The position numbers and the translations under genes were made by a program. Positions 13,955 through 26,400 of a stretch of DNA of 64,000 bases are shown here, one piece after another. The stretch's first letter is position 1; each line of letters begins with the position of its first letter. The notes beneath the pieces are model-generated. The model worked only from the letters and a program-made list of their open reading frames with translations, did no database searches and was not told the origin of the DNA. Source of the DNA: Coffea arabica (taxonomy: Eukaryota; Streptophyta; Magnoliopsida; Gentianales; Rubiaceae); contig NC_092323.1 of the NCBI RefSeq assembly GCF_036785885.1, positions 6,518,501-6,582,500 on the forward strand. Direction: 5' to 3'.

Positions 13955-16900
13955 ATGGGGAAGAAACAGCACAGCAAAGATCGGTTGTTCCTAACGAAGA
14001 CGGAATGGGCAACGGAGTGGGGAGGTGCAAAATCCAAAGAAATTCGCACGCCTTTCAAACGCCTCCCTTTCTATTGCTGCGCGTCCGTACTTTTTCTAAT
14101 TTCCATTCATACTCCTCACCTGTTTTTTCTTTCTGGCTAAATCATTTGTTGGATTTTAATCGCAGTCTTACGTTCACCCCATTCGAGGATCCGGTTTGCA
14201 CCAAAGACGGCAACGTCTTCGACATCATGTGAGCATTTTGTCTTTCACTATATTAATTCGGTCGTGACTCTTTTCTCTCTTTCTCTCTCTACTTGAATAC
14301 GTAACTTTTTTTATTTAAGCTTGTCAATTTCAATAAGGGAATGTGGCTTTTGATGTTTTCGTTAGGAACATAATTCCTTACATTAGGAAGTTTGGGAAGA
14401 ATCCAGTTAACGGGGCTCCGCTCAAGCCAGAGGACTTAATTCCACTTACTTTCCATAAGAATGCTGAAGGTGAATATATTTTCTTCAGCTGTCTTGGTAT
14501 TGAGTTTTCCTCCTAATATTTTGAATAAGATGTTTAATTGCACCTGGATTGATTACTCAGTGCTGAACATCGTGACCGTGTTAATGTTTATATCTGTGAT
14601 GATGAAACTTCATTTTTAGCTAAAAAAAAATACATATAGAAACTCTCCAGCAACCGTCATTGAGGACTTCAAGTTTTTCTACGTGAACTAAAGCAATTTT
14701 CAAAACTTATTGACCTTTGCTGTTGTTTAGTTAAAAGTCATCCCTTGTGTTTCTTATGGTGTAGGCATGTAGCTGATAATTTTCATTTTTCTGTACTATC
14801 ATTTTTTTCTTTGGGTCATTTTCTCTTTTGGTGCATATATTTCATATACTTTGGGTGATTTTTTTTTTCTGTACATACAATCTGTGATTTAAACTGATTC
14901 ACAGTGCAGTTGATACAAATCTCTTTCTTTGTCAAGAAACTGGTAGTAATGCATAAATTACTCTCATTGGTACTGGGTTTTGTATTTCTTTCAGCATGTT
15001 GATAACAGTGATTTACTAGTTGTCTTCAGTTAGTGTAGGCTAATACAGTGAGAGCTCTTCTGATATGGAAAACTACTAGTGCTAGTCCATGAAGTGGAGA
15101 GGAAGCAAGCTAGGATGATATTTTCCCTGTGCGATTTTGCTGAAGTTCAGGATATTGACTTCTCCTTTGCGTTATTGTTCTTATTTTAAGTTTTTATGAA
15201 TTTCTGAATTACAAACTGATTGGTAGCCAGATTTTACGTTTTTGGGCAGTAAATTGAATCATTCAGTTATTTGCATCCTTTGTTCCTTATTATATTGACC
15301 CGAAAGTAGTTTACTATGCATGGTTCAGGATCTGTGTTTTATTCTGTTTTTGTCCACAAAACTGGAGTTAAGCCATGGAGTGGATTTATCAACTAATGGC
15401 AGGAGAGTGATTGGTATATCACTCAGTGGATGTTGTATGAAGGGGCAAGAAGTGTGAAGATGTCTCAAACTTTTTATTCTATTTTATTTTATTTCTAAAA
15501 CTGTTTTCTGTACAGCAGTGACATAACCTGACAGTGCTATTGGTTGTAAACAAATAACGTATATAATCATGAAAAATCATGCTTGTCCAAGGACCAGATG
15601 TTTTGTGGCGCTTAAGATATACGCATAGTTTGTATACTATGAACTTTTCTCGCTGTAGTTGTATCCTGACGAATCTTTGTTCTTATTATCGCTGGTTCTC
15701 CATTATTACTTGTGCACCACCATTTCACCTAAACTTCTCATGTTCCATTTGGTATGGACAGGTAAATGCACCTGCATGATATGATAGCCATCTTTTAGCA
15801 TGAAGTTTCTCAGTCTTTGCTCATCTGGTATAGCAATGCAGGCGTTTAATGCCACATATAGTGTTATCCATTATTGTGTTTATGCAGGCGAATATCATTG
15901 TCCGGTGCTGAATAAGGTTTTTACAGAGTTCACACACATAGTTGCAGTGAAGACTACTGGGAATGTGTTCTGTTATGAGGTACTTTTTTTTGTACTACAT
16001 TTTCTGTTTCCTGATGTTAATCCCCTGTTGTCTTGGCACAAATTTACCATAAGATATTTTGTAGGCTATTAAAGAACTAAACCTTAAAACCAAGAACTGG
16101 AAGGAGCTCCTTACAGATGAACCATTCACTAGGGAAGACCTAATAACTATACAAGTAAGTTCCAATATAAGTCTCCTGCTTGGCAGTGATGTGCAGTTAA
16201 TTTAGACATTTGGCAGTGTGATTGTAATACAGTTATCCTGATTTGTTTGATTGTCTGCTATAGAATCCAAATGCACTGGACAGCAGGGCTCTCCTTGATT
16301 TTGATCACGTCAAAAATAGTTTGAAAGTTGACGATGAAGGTGAAATATTGGTTTATTGTCCTTGTCAATTAGCTGTTATATGGGTCTACAAGTTTCACTT
16401 TTTGAAGCAATTTTTGCAGAATTAAAAAGGATGGAATCAGATCCCACATATAATATAAATGTTACTGGGGATATCAAGCAGATGCTAAAGGAACTTGGCA
16501 CTGAACAAGCAAAGGAAATTGCTCTGCATGGTGGCGGTGGAATCAAGGCAAAAAATGAAAGAGCTGCTGCACTTGAGGCTATATTGGCTGCAAGGTCACG
16601 CATAAAGGATGAGTCCAATGGGAATGGTGAGTCAGCCAAGAAGGCTTATAGTATTGTGGATGCTGCTTCTGCCTCTGTTCATGGAAGAAGTGCAAATGCT
16701 GCAAAGTCTGCTTCAGATGATAAAACAGCTGCTAGAATAGCTTTGCACATGGCGGGTGAGAGGACACCAGTGAATGCCAAGCTGGTTAGCATCTTTTTAT
16801 TTGAAAAGACGCCTGATATTTTAGTCTTGGTTCTGACAGACAATACTTATGTCTTCTTTGTGAATGATCTGCAACATACTAACCATTACTTAAAGACAAG

Positions 16901-18649
16901 CATACCCCAACTTTACCCTTAGGTGTCTAGACTGAGCTTCCTATTTTCATTCAATTAGTGGGTGTTTTGTGAGAGTGACGAAGGTTAAGATGTTGGCTAA
17001 ACAAAACTCTCTTTTTTTTGGTTGCTTTGGAATTACCCAATAAAATTGGACTCGAGTAATTGCAGAAAAAGGTGTAATTGTCCCTTTCATTGTTTTACTT
17101 CTGGGGTATAAAAAGAATGTAAAAAAATCATTCAATGCCAGATGCTTTTCTTGCCAACAGTAAATACAATTAGGCAAAACTCAAATGATAGCTGAAGAGT
17201 TGAGTCATCATTGGTAAATCAGCATGACATAGTATTTTGTTCTTCTGTGTGCTCCAGGTAAAGAGTCGTTTTACCACTGGTGCTGCTTCGCGGTCCTTCA
17301 CTTCTACTGCTTTTGATCCTGTTACCCAAAATGAGTATGAATACATCAAAGTTGAGAAGAACCCAAAGAAGAAAGGCTATGTTCGCCTGCAAACAACACA
17401 CGGTGATCTAAATATTGAGCTGCACTGTGATATAACTCCAAGAACATGCGAGAACTTCATCAGTTTATGTGAACGTGGGTATTACAATGGAGTAGCTTTC
17501 CACAGAAATATAAGGTACTCTAAGCTTATCTTTTACACCAAAACTAGGCGTAGAAGATCTTTAATGATTGGAATATGCTTGTTGACAAGGAGGATTGTGC
17601 TTTATATGATATACAGGAACTTTATGATTCAAGGTGGAGATCCCACTGGGACTGGAAAAGGGGGTGAGTCGATATGGGGAAAGCCCTTCAAAGATGAACT
17701 AAACTCTAAATTGCTTCATTCTGGAAGGGGTGTTGTTAGCATGGCCAACTCTGGTCCTCACACAAATGGTTCACAGTTCTTCATCCTGTACAAATCTGCA
17801 AATCATTTGAACTTCAAACACACAGTGTTTGGTGGAGTTGTAGGAGGTTTGACAACGCTTTCTGCCATGGAGAAGGTCCCTGTTGATGACGATGACCGGC
17901 CTCTGGTTAGTGGTTCCTCTTTTAAGTCTCCTACTCATTCTGAGCTTTTGCAGTGTGTGATACAGGCAACATATGTTTCTAAATTCTTAGTTGTGTATCC
18001 CAAACATTACCAGTCCCAAATTTGGCAAAGCCTTTTTTTTTTTTTTTAACAAGAAGACAGAGCCCTTTTATAGAATTTGAAAGTCAGATGTTTAACTTGT
18101 ACAGTTGTTTGATTATTTTGTGTTTATCTTGGTTGTCAAACTGCTAAAGAGGCGGTGTTTAAATTTTTTGGGCGCAATTCTTCCCTTGCCATTGACTTTT
18201 AATTTTCTTTCTCCTCCTGTTCCCTTGCAGGAAGAAATCAAGATAACTGAAGTAGAAATATATGTGAATCCTTATGCAGATTCTGATGAAGAGGACGAGA
18301 AGAAGAGTACTAATGAGAACAATGCTGAAGATGAAGAAAATGTTAGTCCTGGATCTGATATTGTTCAAGCTGTCTTGCGTCTGTATTTTTTCCCCCACTT
18401 CTACTATTTAAATGGCTTATTTATTTCTTTGCATTTCAGGATAAGGTTGGCTCATGGTACAGCAATCCAGGGACTGGAACTTTAGGGAGTCAAGGTTTGG
18501 GTGGTGGTGTAGGGAAGTACTTGAAAGCAAGGAATTCACAGGTTGAGTCTACTACTGCTGGTGACAGCAGTCTACCCGCGGTTTCTGTGACAAAGAAACG
18601 AAAAGTGGGTGTCTCAACAGGAGAATATAAAGATTTTTCTTCGTGGTAA
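13955..18649 (+). CDS. CYP65: U-box cyclophilin CYP65/PUB49 (peptidyl-prolyl isomerase)
   Basis: This is a nuclear protein combining a U-box (E3 ubiquitin ligase type) with a cyclophilin domain, orthologous to human PPIL2. Exons: 13955-14082, 14166-14228, 14366-14469, 15888-15979, 16065-16154, 16264-16339, 16420-16784, 17258-17514, 17617-17905, 18231-18341 and 18440-18649. All phases agree and give 594 residues, the same size as the Arabidopsis protein (about 595). The start is MGKKQHSKDRLFLTKTEWA. The U-box spans about residues 37-110 (LPFYCCALTFTPFEDPVC..CPVLNKVF). The cyclophilin domain begins near YVRLQTTHGDLNIELHCD. It keeps FHR, FMIQGGDPTG, SMANSGPHTNGSQFF and KHTVFG; the residue matching cyclophilin A Trp121 is His. 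The tail has an acidic stretch and a KKRK nuclear signal and ends KDFSSW. Intron 3 is the longest (1.4 kb). Confidence 0.96.
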
Positions 18650-21590
18650 GAGTTGCAATAACTGCTAACCTCCCTAGACAACTGAATTTGCTTGATGGGT
18701 TTAGCCAATGTTGATACAGTTTAGCTGCAAGGAGGATAATGGATGACTTGAACCCTGTAAATGCAGAAAGTCTGTATTTTATGGTGTATAAATGATGCAA
18801 TTGAGAGTATTTGTACAGAATCTGTAGTAGCAAAGTTTATAAAGACCTTGGTACTTGAGGCGTTTATTTTAGTTTGATGTTCCCAGTTTTGATGGGTTTT
18901 TAGGAACTTTTGGGTGGAGTCCTGATAATGTATTTCTTGCTTCCCATTTCTAGTAGCTGAGGTTGATTTAATTGGATGGGAAGTATAAATGGGGGATCTG
19001 TGGAAACAGTTGTGTGTGTTTAGTAGCCTGGACCTGGAGTATCTTGAAAAATGTAGCGGCGGTCTGGCCATCATGGAGCTGGAAGCATCATAAAGCACAC
19101 AGCGGCTCTAGCAAAAGGTGATGAGAAACCAGCATGATTGGCCCAGCATTCCACGGAAGCATGGCGCTCGGAATTTCTTACTCCTTTGAGAGCCCATACT
19201 GATGCCTGCCGTTCCAGTTCCAGTTATCATGGACCGAACATAACCTGCATCTGCGTGCATACTTTCATTATTGGTGGCAAAAGCCGTGGTAGTGGGCCAC
19301 CTGACTCGCCCTGGACCGAGAGCTTGTCTTACAAAGTTTGTACTACAAATGATGACTTCTGCAAAGCTTATCATTCAGTTCTCAGGGGCCTGTTGACGTA
19401 CGTCGCTGTGGCTCATTTCTGTGTCTTCTTTTGCTTGGGTGTATTTCGGCTGTTGCTTCAACTTCAAATGTACATTGAGATTGGATGTATACGACCGAGT
19501 ATGACAATTTCTTACCCTTTTAAGTTTGAATTGTTTGGATTCAATTAAACTTGCCTCTCGTTTCCTACCCAAAATAATAATTAAAAGAATGCCTCTTTTT
19601 TGGTCAATATTGATTAAATCGTGGACTTGCATATCTGATGACGGATGATTGTTTGTCCCGAGTTTTCAAGATATATGTGCTTTCTCCCACTCTTGTTCAA
19701 ATTTTCTTCGTCAGAAATGTATTTAGATTTATTTAAGGCTTTACTTGGTTCTAAACTTTGCTTGGGGTGTTCTTTTGGGGGTTTATTTTTTGGGAATTTT
19801 TTTTGTTTGTTTTTGTTGTTTTGGGAAGGAAAAGAATACAAGCTCAATTCTCATTCTATTCTTATATTTTGGGAAATCGAGCAGAGTGATTTGAAAACAA
19901 AGAAGAGTTAATGCTGATACATACCCATAACCAGTAAAATATTCACGCTTGTCTATTTTTAGTGCTTTAGTGTCTTCATTCTACAAATTCCTTCATAGTT
20001 TCCTCATGGAATTTGAGCTTGTAAGTTTCATCACTGCTAAAGTCAGGAGCTCAAATCCGGTGATGTCTAAATGTGTTTTTTTTTTTTTTTTTTAAACCTA
20101 ATACACACCTAGGTAGACAAAGGACTAAGTCCATAGACTGGTTTATCAGTCTTTGTTGGCTTTTGTAAAGGATTAGAAAATTGTTAACCCAACCTTACTT
20201 ACTGGATTAAAGTCATTAAACTACTCGAAGTTTGAATGAAGAAGAAAGAGGTTAACATATACTTTTCAGTCCAACACAGGAAGACTATTATCGTGTTTGG
20301 AGTGGCGACGTTTTGTGCATACATTATTCTACAAGGAGATGTCCTTTTGAGGTAGATTAAGTTATAGTATTAAAAGGAAAAAATTGCAGTAGGACCAACA
20401 GATCCATTGAAACATCATCATTGATCATATACTCTACAAATCTCTTTTGTCATGACAATTTGCATGAGCGAGTTACTTCAGGAAAAGGATATTGGTCTAA
20501 TGTGTATGGTCGCTGCGATTATAATAATGCTTCTTGATATGCTCTTTCAATAATCAAGGAATTTAGTACTTGGAACACCTCCAAAACGATATTCTTCTTG
20601 GGAACTTGACCGACCCTTGCGATGACCAGCTTGTCCTTTCTCTGCAGAGTGGAAGAGAGGGCAACACACACACACACACACACTCTCTCTCTCTCCCTCT
20701 CCCTGTGTTTCCACGGTCGACAATTTGTCTTCGAATCCACTCCAAGCCCTACTCCTCATTTCTCGAAAACGAACAGCAACAGTCCAAACGTGGAATTTTC
20801 TTCAATCATTGATGGATATAGCCACGAATTCGAAATTAAAGGAGTCAAGAAAAGGATTAAGTATGAGCTACTCCACTCCTCACAAACTATCCTTCCTTCT
20901 TATTCTACCCCTATTCTCTTCTACTATCCCTTTCCAACTTCTCGACTCTTTTCAATCCATTGAATCTTGATCTCCAGTTGATAAATTTGTGCATTAAACA
21001 CACAAAATAGCCCACAAGAAAAATGTCAAATGAGTAACATTTAGGCAAGATATTTATGTAAAGTACTTATCTCTTTTAGAAATTGTTTACAAAATTTTAA
21101 CCTTCTTCATTTTTCTAGGTAACACTTCCTAGTCCTATTTTGAACCCAATGCTAGTGAGCTTGTGTGATCCTGTTCATTTGATTATATTAATTTGGCGCA
21201 GGCGTTACTCTCGAATCATCACAACAAGCGTGGACGGTGATGCGCTAACTAACGTCCATCTTGGAGACATCTGGTTTACTCAAGGCAGATGCAGGCGAAG
21301 ATAAAATGCCTGTAAAATTAGTCTCGTATATTCATTGAGAGATGTGGACTTTGTAGTTTTCTAATCTACTTAATTAACAAGGGTTAAGTGATATGTTGGG
21401 GTATGACGTCCATATCAAATTCCACAAATTGAACCAACCAAACCGCTTCTTTTCAGAAGATTTGTAAGATTAATTATTTCAGAACACAGAAATTGCTTCA
21501 AAGCTCATCGCATCAAACTAACTTTTACTACTACTACTACTACTTGCACAACTATTGCACAATTTGCTAATAGTGGAATGACACAATTAA
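18650..21590. other. Intergenic stretch between CYP65 and SHR, no clear gene
   Basis: The CYP65 3' UTR is followed by unassigned sequence. Two overlapping opposite-strand open frames at 19108-19548 have no recognisable motif. A (CA)n/(CT)n microsatellite lies at about 20664-20700. The segment 21200-21305 reads open but matches nothing I know. Confidence 0.4.
20664..20700. repeat. Compound (CA)n(CT)n microsatellite
   Basis: About nine CA units run directly into about nine CT units. Several overlapping short open frames here are only translations of this repeat. Confidence 0.9.
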
Positions 21591-21760
21591 CATGGCTCCC
21601 AGGGTTGGCTCGGCTGGTGTTGGGGAAGTCTCTTTAGGTCCTGGCATCGGGCGGTCGCGGTTCGACTTCTGTTTGGGCACAAGCACAGTGGGATTAGTCG
21701 GGGCCGGATTATTACTCCGTCGAATCCCGGATACCCACTGTGTTAGTAAAAAAAAAAAAA
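21591..21760 (+). mobile_element. SINE with tRNA-like promoter boxes and target duplication
   Basis: The 5' part contains TGGCTCGGCTGG (A-box-like) and GGTTCGACTTC (B-box-like) about 50 bases apart, as in the tRNA-related head of plant SINEs. The element ends with an A-run (21748-21760). It is flanked by GAATGACACAATTAA (21576-21590) and GAATGAAACAATTAA (21761-21775), a 15-bp target duplication with a single mismatch. The body is about 170 bp and non-coding. The near-perfect duplication suggests a fairly young insertion. It lies about 1.15 kb upstream of the SHR start codon. Confidence 0.85.
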
Positions 21761-21775
21761 GAATGAAACAATTAA

Positions 21776-22910
21776 TATTATTATTATTCATCTATATCTG
21801 ATACCTATCTAGAGCAGGCAGCAGCTGCCTACTAGCTAGGTAGCCTGGTGGTTTCAAGTGTGCTTGGTTATGGAACATGATAGTATATACGTATGGGGTT
21901 CAGAGAAAAGTGAAGATGGGGAGCATGCCCTGGATATAGAAGAAGAATGCAAATATAGTATTTTGACGCCAACTTTAACATATAGTTATATGATACAAGC
22001 GTGTGGGTTTTTGAAGCGGTATGAGGAAAGGAAAAAGCAGGGAATTTTTGGCAGACTTTGGAGAGGGATCAGGAGGCAAGGAATATCAATTGTGAAGCGA
22101 GAAATGGTATGGCTGTGTTGGGATGGTGGTGGGTTGGATGATGATGGTGCACGCCGGCAGCTTTTCTCATGTCTCTTTCTCCATTTCTATCTCTCTCCTC
22201 TCCCCACGAAGAACCATTTCTCACGCCTGCTCCACTGAATAATATTTATTATTACTCCATCCCTAAGCTATCAAAAGCTAATCCACTAAAGCCCCGTTGG
22301 AGGGTATGGTCATTTCTCGACTCTTGCTAGCTAGTATCGTTTTTTCCTTTTTTTTTTTTTTTTTTTCCTATTCTTTTGTCAGATAAATTCCACAGCAGAA
22401 CGCATCATGCTATTATCTACTCCGTGCCCACTTCTACGTTTTAATTTACCAAGAATTTCTATTTTAGTCAAATCCCTGTTAAATTTACAAAAAAGAAACT
22501 CCAATAACATAAACTAGAAATTAAACAAAGAAACCACCCCACCACCATTACTGTACTCCATTCCTATCATCGATTCCCCAAAAGAAGAAAAGCTAATTTT
22601 TGCTCATCAGTTAGATTCTCCCCTCCTCTCTCTTTCGTCTTTCCCCACCCGACCCGTCCTTGCTCCAACATATTATTCCTCTCTCCAATTATGTTTATGT
22701 CCGAGAAAAGCTAACTAATTCTTAGTAGCTAAACTCCAACTTGAAGATCCTCCTTTCACATTTCTTCTCTACTCTACTCCAATTCAGCGTTTTTAAACGC
22801 AAAACCAACTCCAACATCTGCTCCTCGTATCCGATACTCCCAACAGAATCTCGTTCAAAAAAAGCAAAGAAAACGGGCGTTTTAATTTTTGATGTGCTGT
22901 CTTCTGTTAA
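21776..22910. other. SHR upstream region
   Basis: This stretch is the presumed promoter and 5' leader of SHR. It includes a T-run near 22348 and CT-rich leader sequence (22600-22700). No other gene or certain regulatory element was identified. Confidence 0.4.
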
Positions 22911-24431
22911 ATGGATACTTTGTTTAGACTTGTCAGCCTCCAACAACCATCTGATCAGTCCTTCAACTCCAGCAGAACTTCAAGCAGCTCTAGATCTTCT
23001 AGACAAAACCACCATTACAACCAACATCAACAACAAGAAGAAGAAGAAGAATGCTTCAACTTTTTCATGGATGATGAAGACTTCTCCTCTTCTTCTTCCA
23101 GGCCGCACTACAATCCTTACCAGCAGCATCAGCAGCAAACTTCAAGCACCCCAACCCCTACCACCACTAACACAAGCAGCACCCCCACTCACCATCCCTA
23201 TGAATCAGCTGATTTTTCTTTCTCCCCTGCCAGGGACATAAACCAAGAATTTGCTTCTTCGTTTTCTGGCAAGTGGGCTTCCGATATTCTCCTCGAAACA
23301 GCCCGAGCCATTGCGGATAAGAACAGTTCTCGCGTGCAGCAGCTCATGTGGATGCTCAATGAGCTCAGCTCACCCTACGGCGACACTGATCAGAAGCTCG
23401 CCTCTTATTTCCTCCAGGCCTTATTCAGCCGCATGACGGACTCCGGAGAGCGATGCTATCGTGCCTTAGTATCTGCGTCAGAAAAAACTTGCTCTTTCGA
23501 GTCAACTAGAAAAATGGTTCTGAAATTTCAAGAGGTTAGTCCGTGGACAACTTTTGGACACGTTGCTTGTAATGGGGCGATCCTGGAGGCTGTTGAAGGA
23601 GAGCCTAAGTTGCACATAATTGATATTAGCAACACGTTTTGCACGCAATGGCCTACTCTTCTAGAAGCCCTAGCAACACGAAGCGACGAAACCCCGCATC
23701 TCCGCCTCACGACGGTGGTGGTCAGCAAGGCTGGCGCCGCCGGAGGAGGAGCCGCGGGCGTGCAAAAAGTCATGAAAGAGATAGGTAGTAGAATGGAGAA
23801 GTTTGCTAGACTTATGGGCGTGCCCTTCAAATTTAACGTGTTACATCATGCAGGCGATTTATCCGAACTAAATTTATCTGAATTGGATATTAAGGAAGAT
23901 GAGGCACTGGCCATCAACTGCGTAGGAGCATTACACTCGGTTTCAACGCTCGGTAATCGTAGGGACTTTCTCATTTCCATTTTTAGAAGTTTGCAGCCTA
24001 GGATCATGGCTGTTGTGGAAGAAGAAGCTGATCTTGATGTAGGATTTGATGGTTACGATTTTGTCAAAGGTTTTCAAGAATGTTTGAGATGGTTTAGGGT
24101 TTACTTCGAATCATTGGACGACAGTTTCCCGAAAACGAGTAACGAACGTTTGATGTTGGAGCGCCAAGCTGGACGCGCCATAGTTGACCTCGTGGCGTGC
24201 CCCGCTGCCGAGTCGATAGAGCGGCTAGAGACCGCCACGCGCTGGTCACATCGCTTACATGCATCCGGCTTTGGACCCGTTTCGTTTAGTGACGAGGTGT
24301 GCGATGATGTACGCGCCCTTTTGAGGAGGTACAAGGACGGTTGGTCAATGGCACAGTGCAATGAGTCGGCCGGAATTTTCTTGTCCTGGAAAGATCAGCC
24401 GGTGGTTTGGGCTAGTGCATGGAGGGCCTGA
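22911..24431 (+). CDS. SHR: GRAS transcription factor SHORT-ROOT
   Basis: SHR is made in the root stele and moves into the endodermis, where it acts with SCARECROW to specify endodermis and drive asymmetric divisions. The gene is one exon of 506 residues starting [20 protein letters not shown], the SHR-type N-terminus; AtSHR is about 531 residues. Residues 18-100 are low-complexity (Ser, Gln, His and Thr runs). The GRAS domain starts near residue 119 ([20 protein letters not shown]). LHIID at 234-238 is the VHIID motif, followed by [13 protein letters not shown]. The PFYRE-like region is about 330-400. The SAW motif (about 445-506) ends VVWASAWRA. No breaks are seen. The intronless structure is normal for SHR. 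The frame is in good agreement with SHR rather than SCR or other GRAS members. Confidence 0.96.
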   Translation: MDTLFRLVSLQQPSDQSFNSSRTSSSSRSSRQNHHYNQHQQQEEEEECFNFFMDDEDFSSSSSRPHYNPYQQHQQQTSSTPTPTTTNTSSTPTHHPYESADFSFSPARDINQEFASSFSGKWASDILLETARAIADKNSSRVQQLMWMLNELSSPYGDTDQKLASYFLQALFSRMTDSGERCYRALVSASEKTCSFESTRKMVLKFQEVSPWTTFGHVACNGAILEAVEGEPKLHIIDISNTFCTQWPTLLEALATRSDETPHLRLTTVVVSKAGAAGGGAAGVQKVMKEIGSRMEKFARLMGVPFKFNVLHHAGDLSELNLSELDIKEDEALAINCVGALHSVSTLGNRRDFLISIFRSLQPRIMAVVEEEADLDVGFDGYDFVKGFQECLRWFRVYFESLDDSFPKTSNERLMLERQAGRAIVDLVACPAAESIERLETATRWSHRLHASGFGPVSFSDEVCDDVRALLRRYKDGWSMAQCNESAGIFLSWKDQPVVWASAWRA

Positions 24432-26400
24432 TCATGATGGTGACTCTCTCACTAAAGAAAATTTTGGAAAATGGTGGTGATCTGCGCACGTGGGAGAGGG
24501 GTCTTATGGCACGTGCCTGGCGTGGAGTTTGGGGGTGGAGAAGATCGTGAATTTGTTTTTTTGTTTTTTTTTTTTTTTGGGAGCAGAGAAAGAAAGAAAG
24601 AAAGAAAAAAAGAAAGACGAAGAAGAAGAAGAAGATGATGATCATGAAGTTAAAAAAAAAAAAAAAAGAACGCACCAAGGCTTTTCGCATTAATCCAGTG
24701 GAGCGGAGTAAGATGGTTTTTTATTAATTGATCATGTAGTTTATTACCATTTGTGATTATTTTGTTGTTTACAAGAAACTCTTCTATTTTGGTTATATAT
24801 TGTGATCTCTCGTGCAAGTTTCTTGATCGTCGCCTGGCTTTGTTGCATTCGTTCGTTCGTTCGTTCGTTATAGGCCGGCTCTCCCTCTCTCTCTTTTTTT
24901 TTTTTTTTTTTTTGGATAATTGGGCTACTATTATTCTTATGGCAGTAGTAATACTATTCCATTCATCAATCATGGTCACATCATTGATGACAGGTCTAAC
25001 TATCCATTTTGGATATGAGTAACATAGTTGATATCAATTGTCTTTATGGTTAATTCAAGAAATGCTGGGACAAAGAGCTGTAATAACGTCGTTGATGAAA
25101 CTCCAAATCATCTTGCAATCTCCCCAACCATGTCTGGACAAAACCCCTTCACATACACACCACTTTATTGATAAAAAATAAAGTTGGTTGTCTCTAAACA
25201 TGACATCAAATTGCTTGTAGCATTTTCAATTAAGGGTCCAAATTAACCCGGGTGGAGTTGGTATTAGGTACGCTTAGATGATATCAGCTCTGAGGTGTTA
25301 AAGGTAGTTATTGATTTTTTATTTTTTTTTTATAAAAAGAAATTGTTTCTCAGTTTACTTTGAAAAAAAAGAAAGAAAGAAAGAAAGAAAGGTCGTCGCC
25401 ATCTTTGTTGGGACCATAGAATCTCCGGACGGCCAAGTTTATGCTTGGGAATCTAACAAAAGGTGTTTATTCATTAGTGGAATTATGGGCTTGTAATACG
25501 AATATCAAATAGGAGGGAGAGAGGGAGGGCGGGCGGTGTCTGTGCCTCTCCCTTTCTTTATCGTATTTTTCTATGTTTTTGTCCATCATTTTCAGGGAAG
25601 AGCGAGAGCTCCTCTTTTCTTTCTTTTTGCCGTGGGATGGAAATGGGATTGGCCCCCACCACCACCACCACCACCACCATCATCTCATCTCCCACCTCCT
25701 CTGCCAGCGATCCAAATTCCCTTTCATCTTATTATGGTGGTGTTGTGTACTTTTGGCCCACGAAAAGAAAGAAATGCAATTTAGTAGTGGGAACTTCTTT
25801 TTAGGATTTCATATCTTAATCTTTCATTCTTTTGACGAGACCTGCCCCCCCTCCACGCTAACATTTTCACAAAACTTTTCTACCTTTTCGGTCTTCCTTT
25901 TCAAACCTTTCCGCCAATAATTTCTGTCATCTGCGTGGGTTTTAATCTGGGGTTTTAAGCCTCTAAAAAGGCGTGGCCTTGGTCCCATTAACTTGTTGAT
26001 TACTATTTTATAACTGTGGAAGAGCCTCTTCTTCCTCGTTCTTCTGGTTGGTTTTGTCTTTTCAAAAATATTATTGTTGTATAAGATCGGTTGTCTATGG
26101 GGCCAGATTGATGCAAGTTGGCAACAAAGTGCAATTGATGGCTGGCTGATTGAGGGCTAATTTTTGATATCTCGATCGAGCTTCTCACCGATTGGATTCT
26201 CGTTCAAGTCAGGCAAACCTCTCACATGTACCGTTGCCCAACCCTCCCCCCTCCTCTTTTTTCCCTCATTTTCAGAATGAAAGTGAAAATTATAAAGATG
26301 AGGAGGAGAAGATAGTAAAAGTCACAAATTTTTACTGTACGTTTAGCTCCAAATCCTGCTTGGGGATGACCTTTCATCTGTACATATATATATATATATA
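24432..26400. other. SHR 3' flank and intergenic stretch
   Basis: The stretch is rich in simple repeats: (GAAA)n near 24587-24612, (GAA)n, (TTCG)n near 24850, T- and A-runs, and a (CAC)n block near 25655-25685 that yields His- or Pro-rich chance frames. A TA microsatellite ends at 26400, directly at the Helitron border. No gene was recognised. Confidence 0.5.

Noticed and set aside
19108-19548. Overlapping open frames of 88 and 136 codons on opposite strands after CYP65
   Set aside because: No recognisable motif in either, no splice context that links them to a gene, and they overlap each other. Kept as unassigned sequence.
20030-20095. GAGCTCAAATCCGG followed by a T-run, resembling a SINE B box
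   Set aside because: No A box, no target duplication and a T-run instead of an A-tail.
20519-20963. Several short open frames around 20.5-21.0 kb
   Set aside because: They translate a (CA)n(CT)n microsatellite in different frames.
25536-25920. His-rich and Pro-rich open frames
   Set aside because: Produced by a (CAC)n/(CCA)n simple repeat; nothing else supports a gene.
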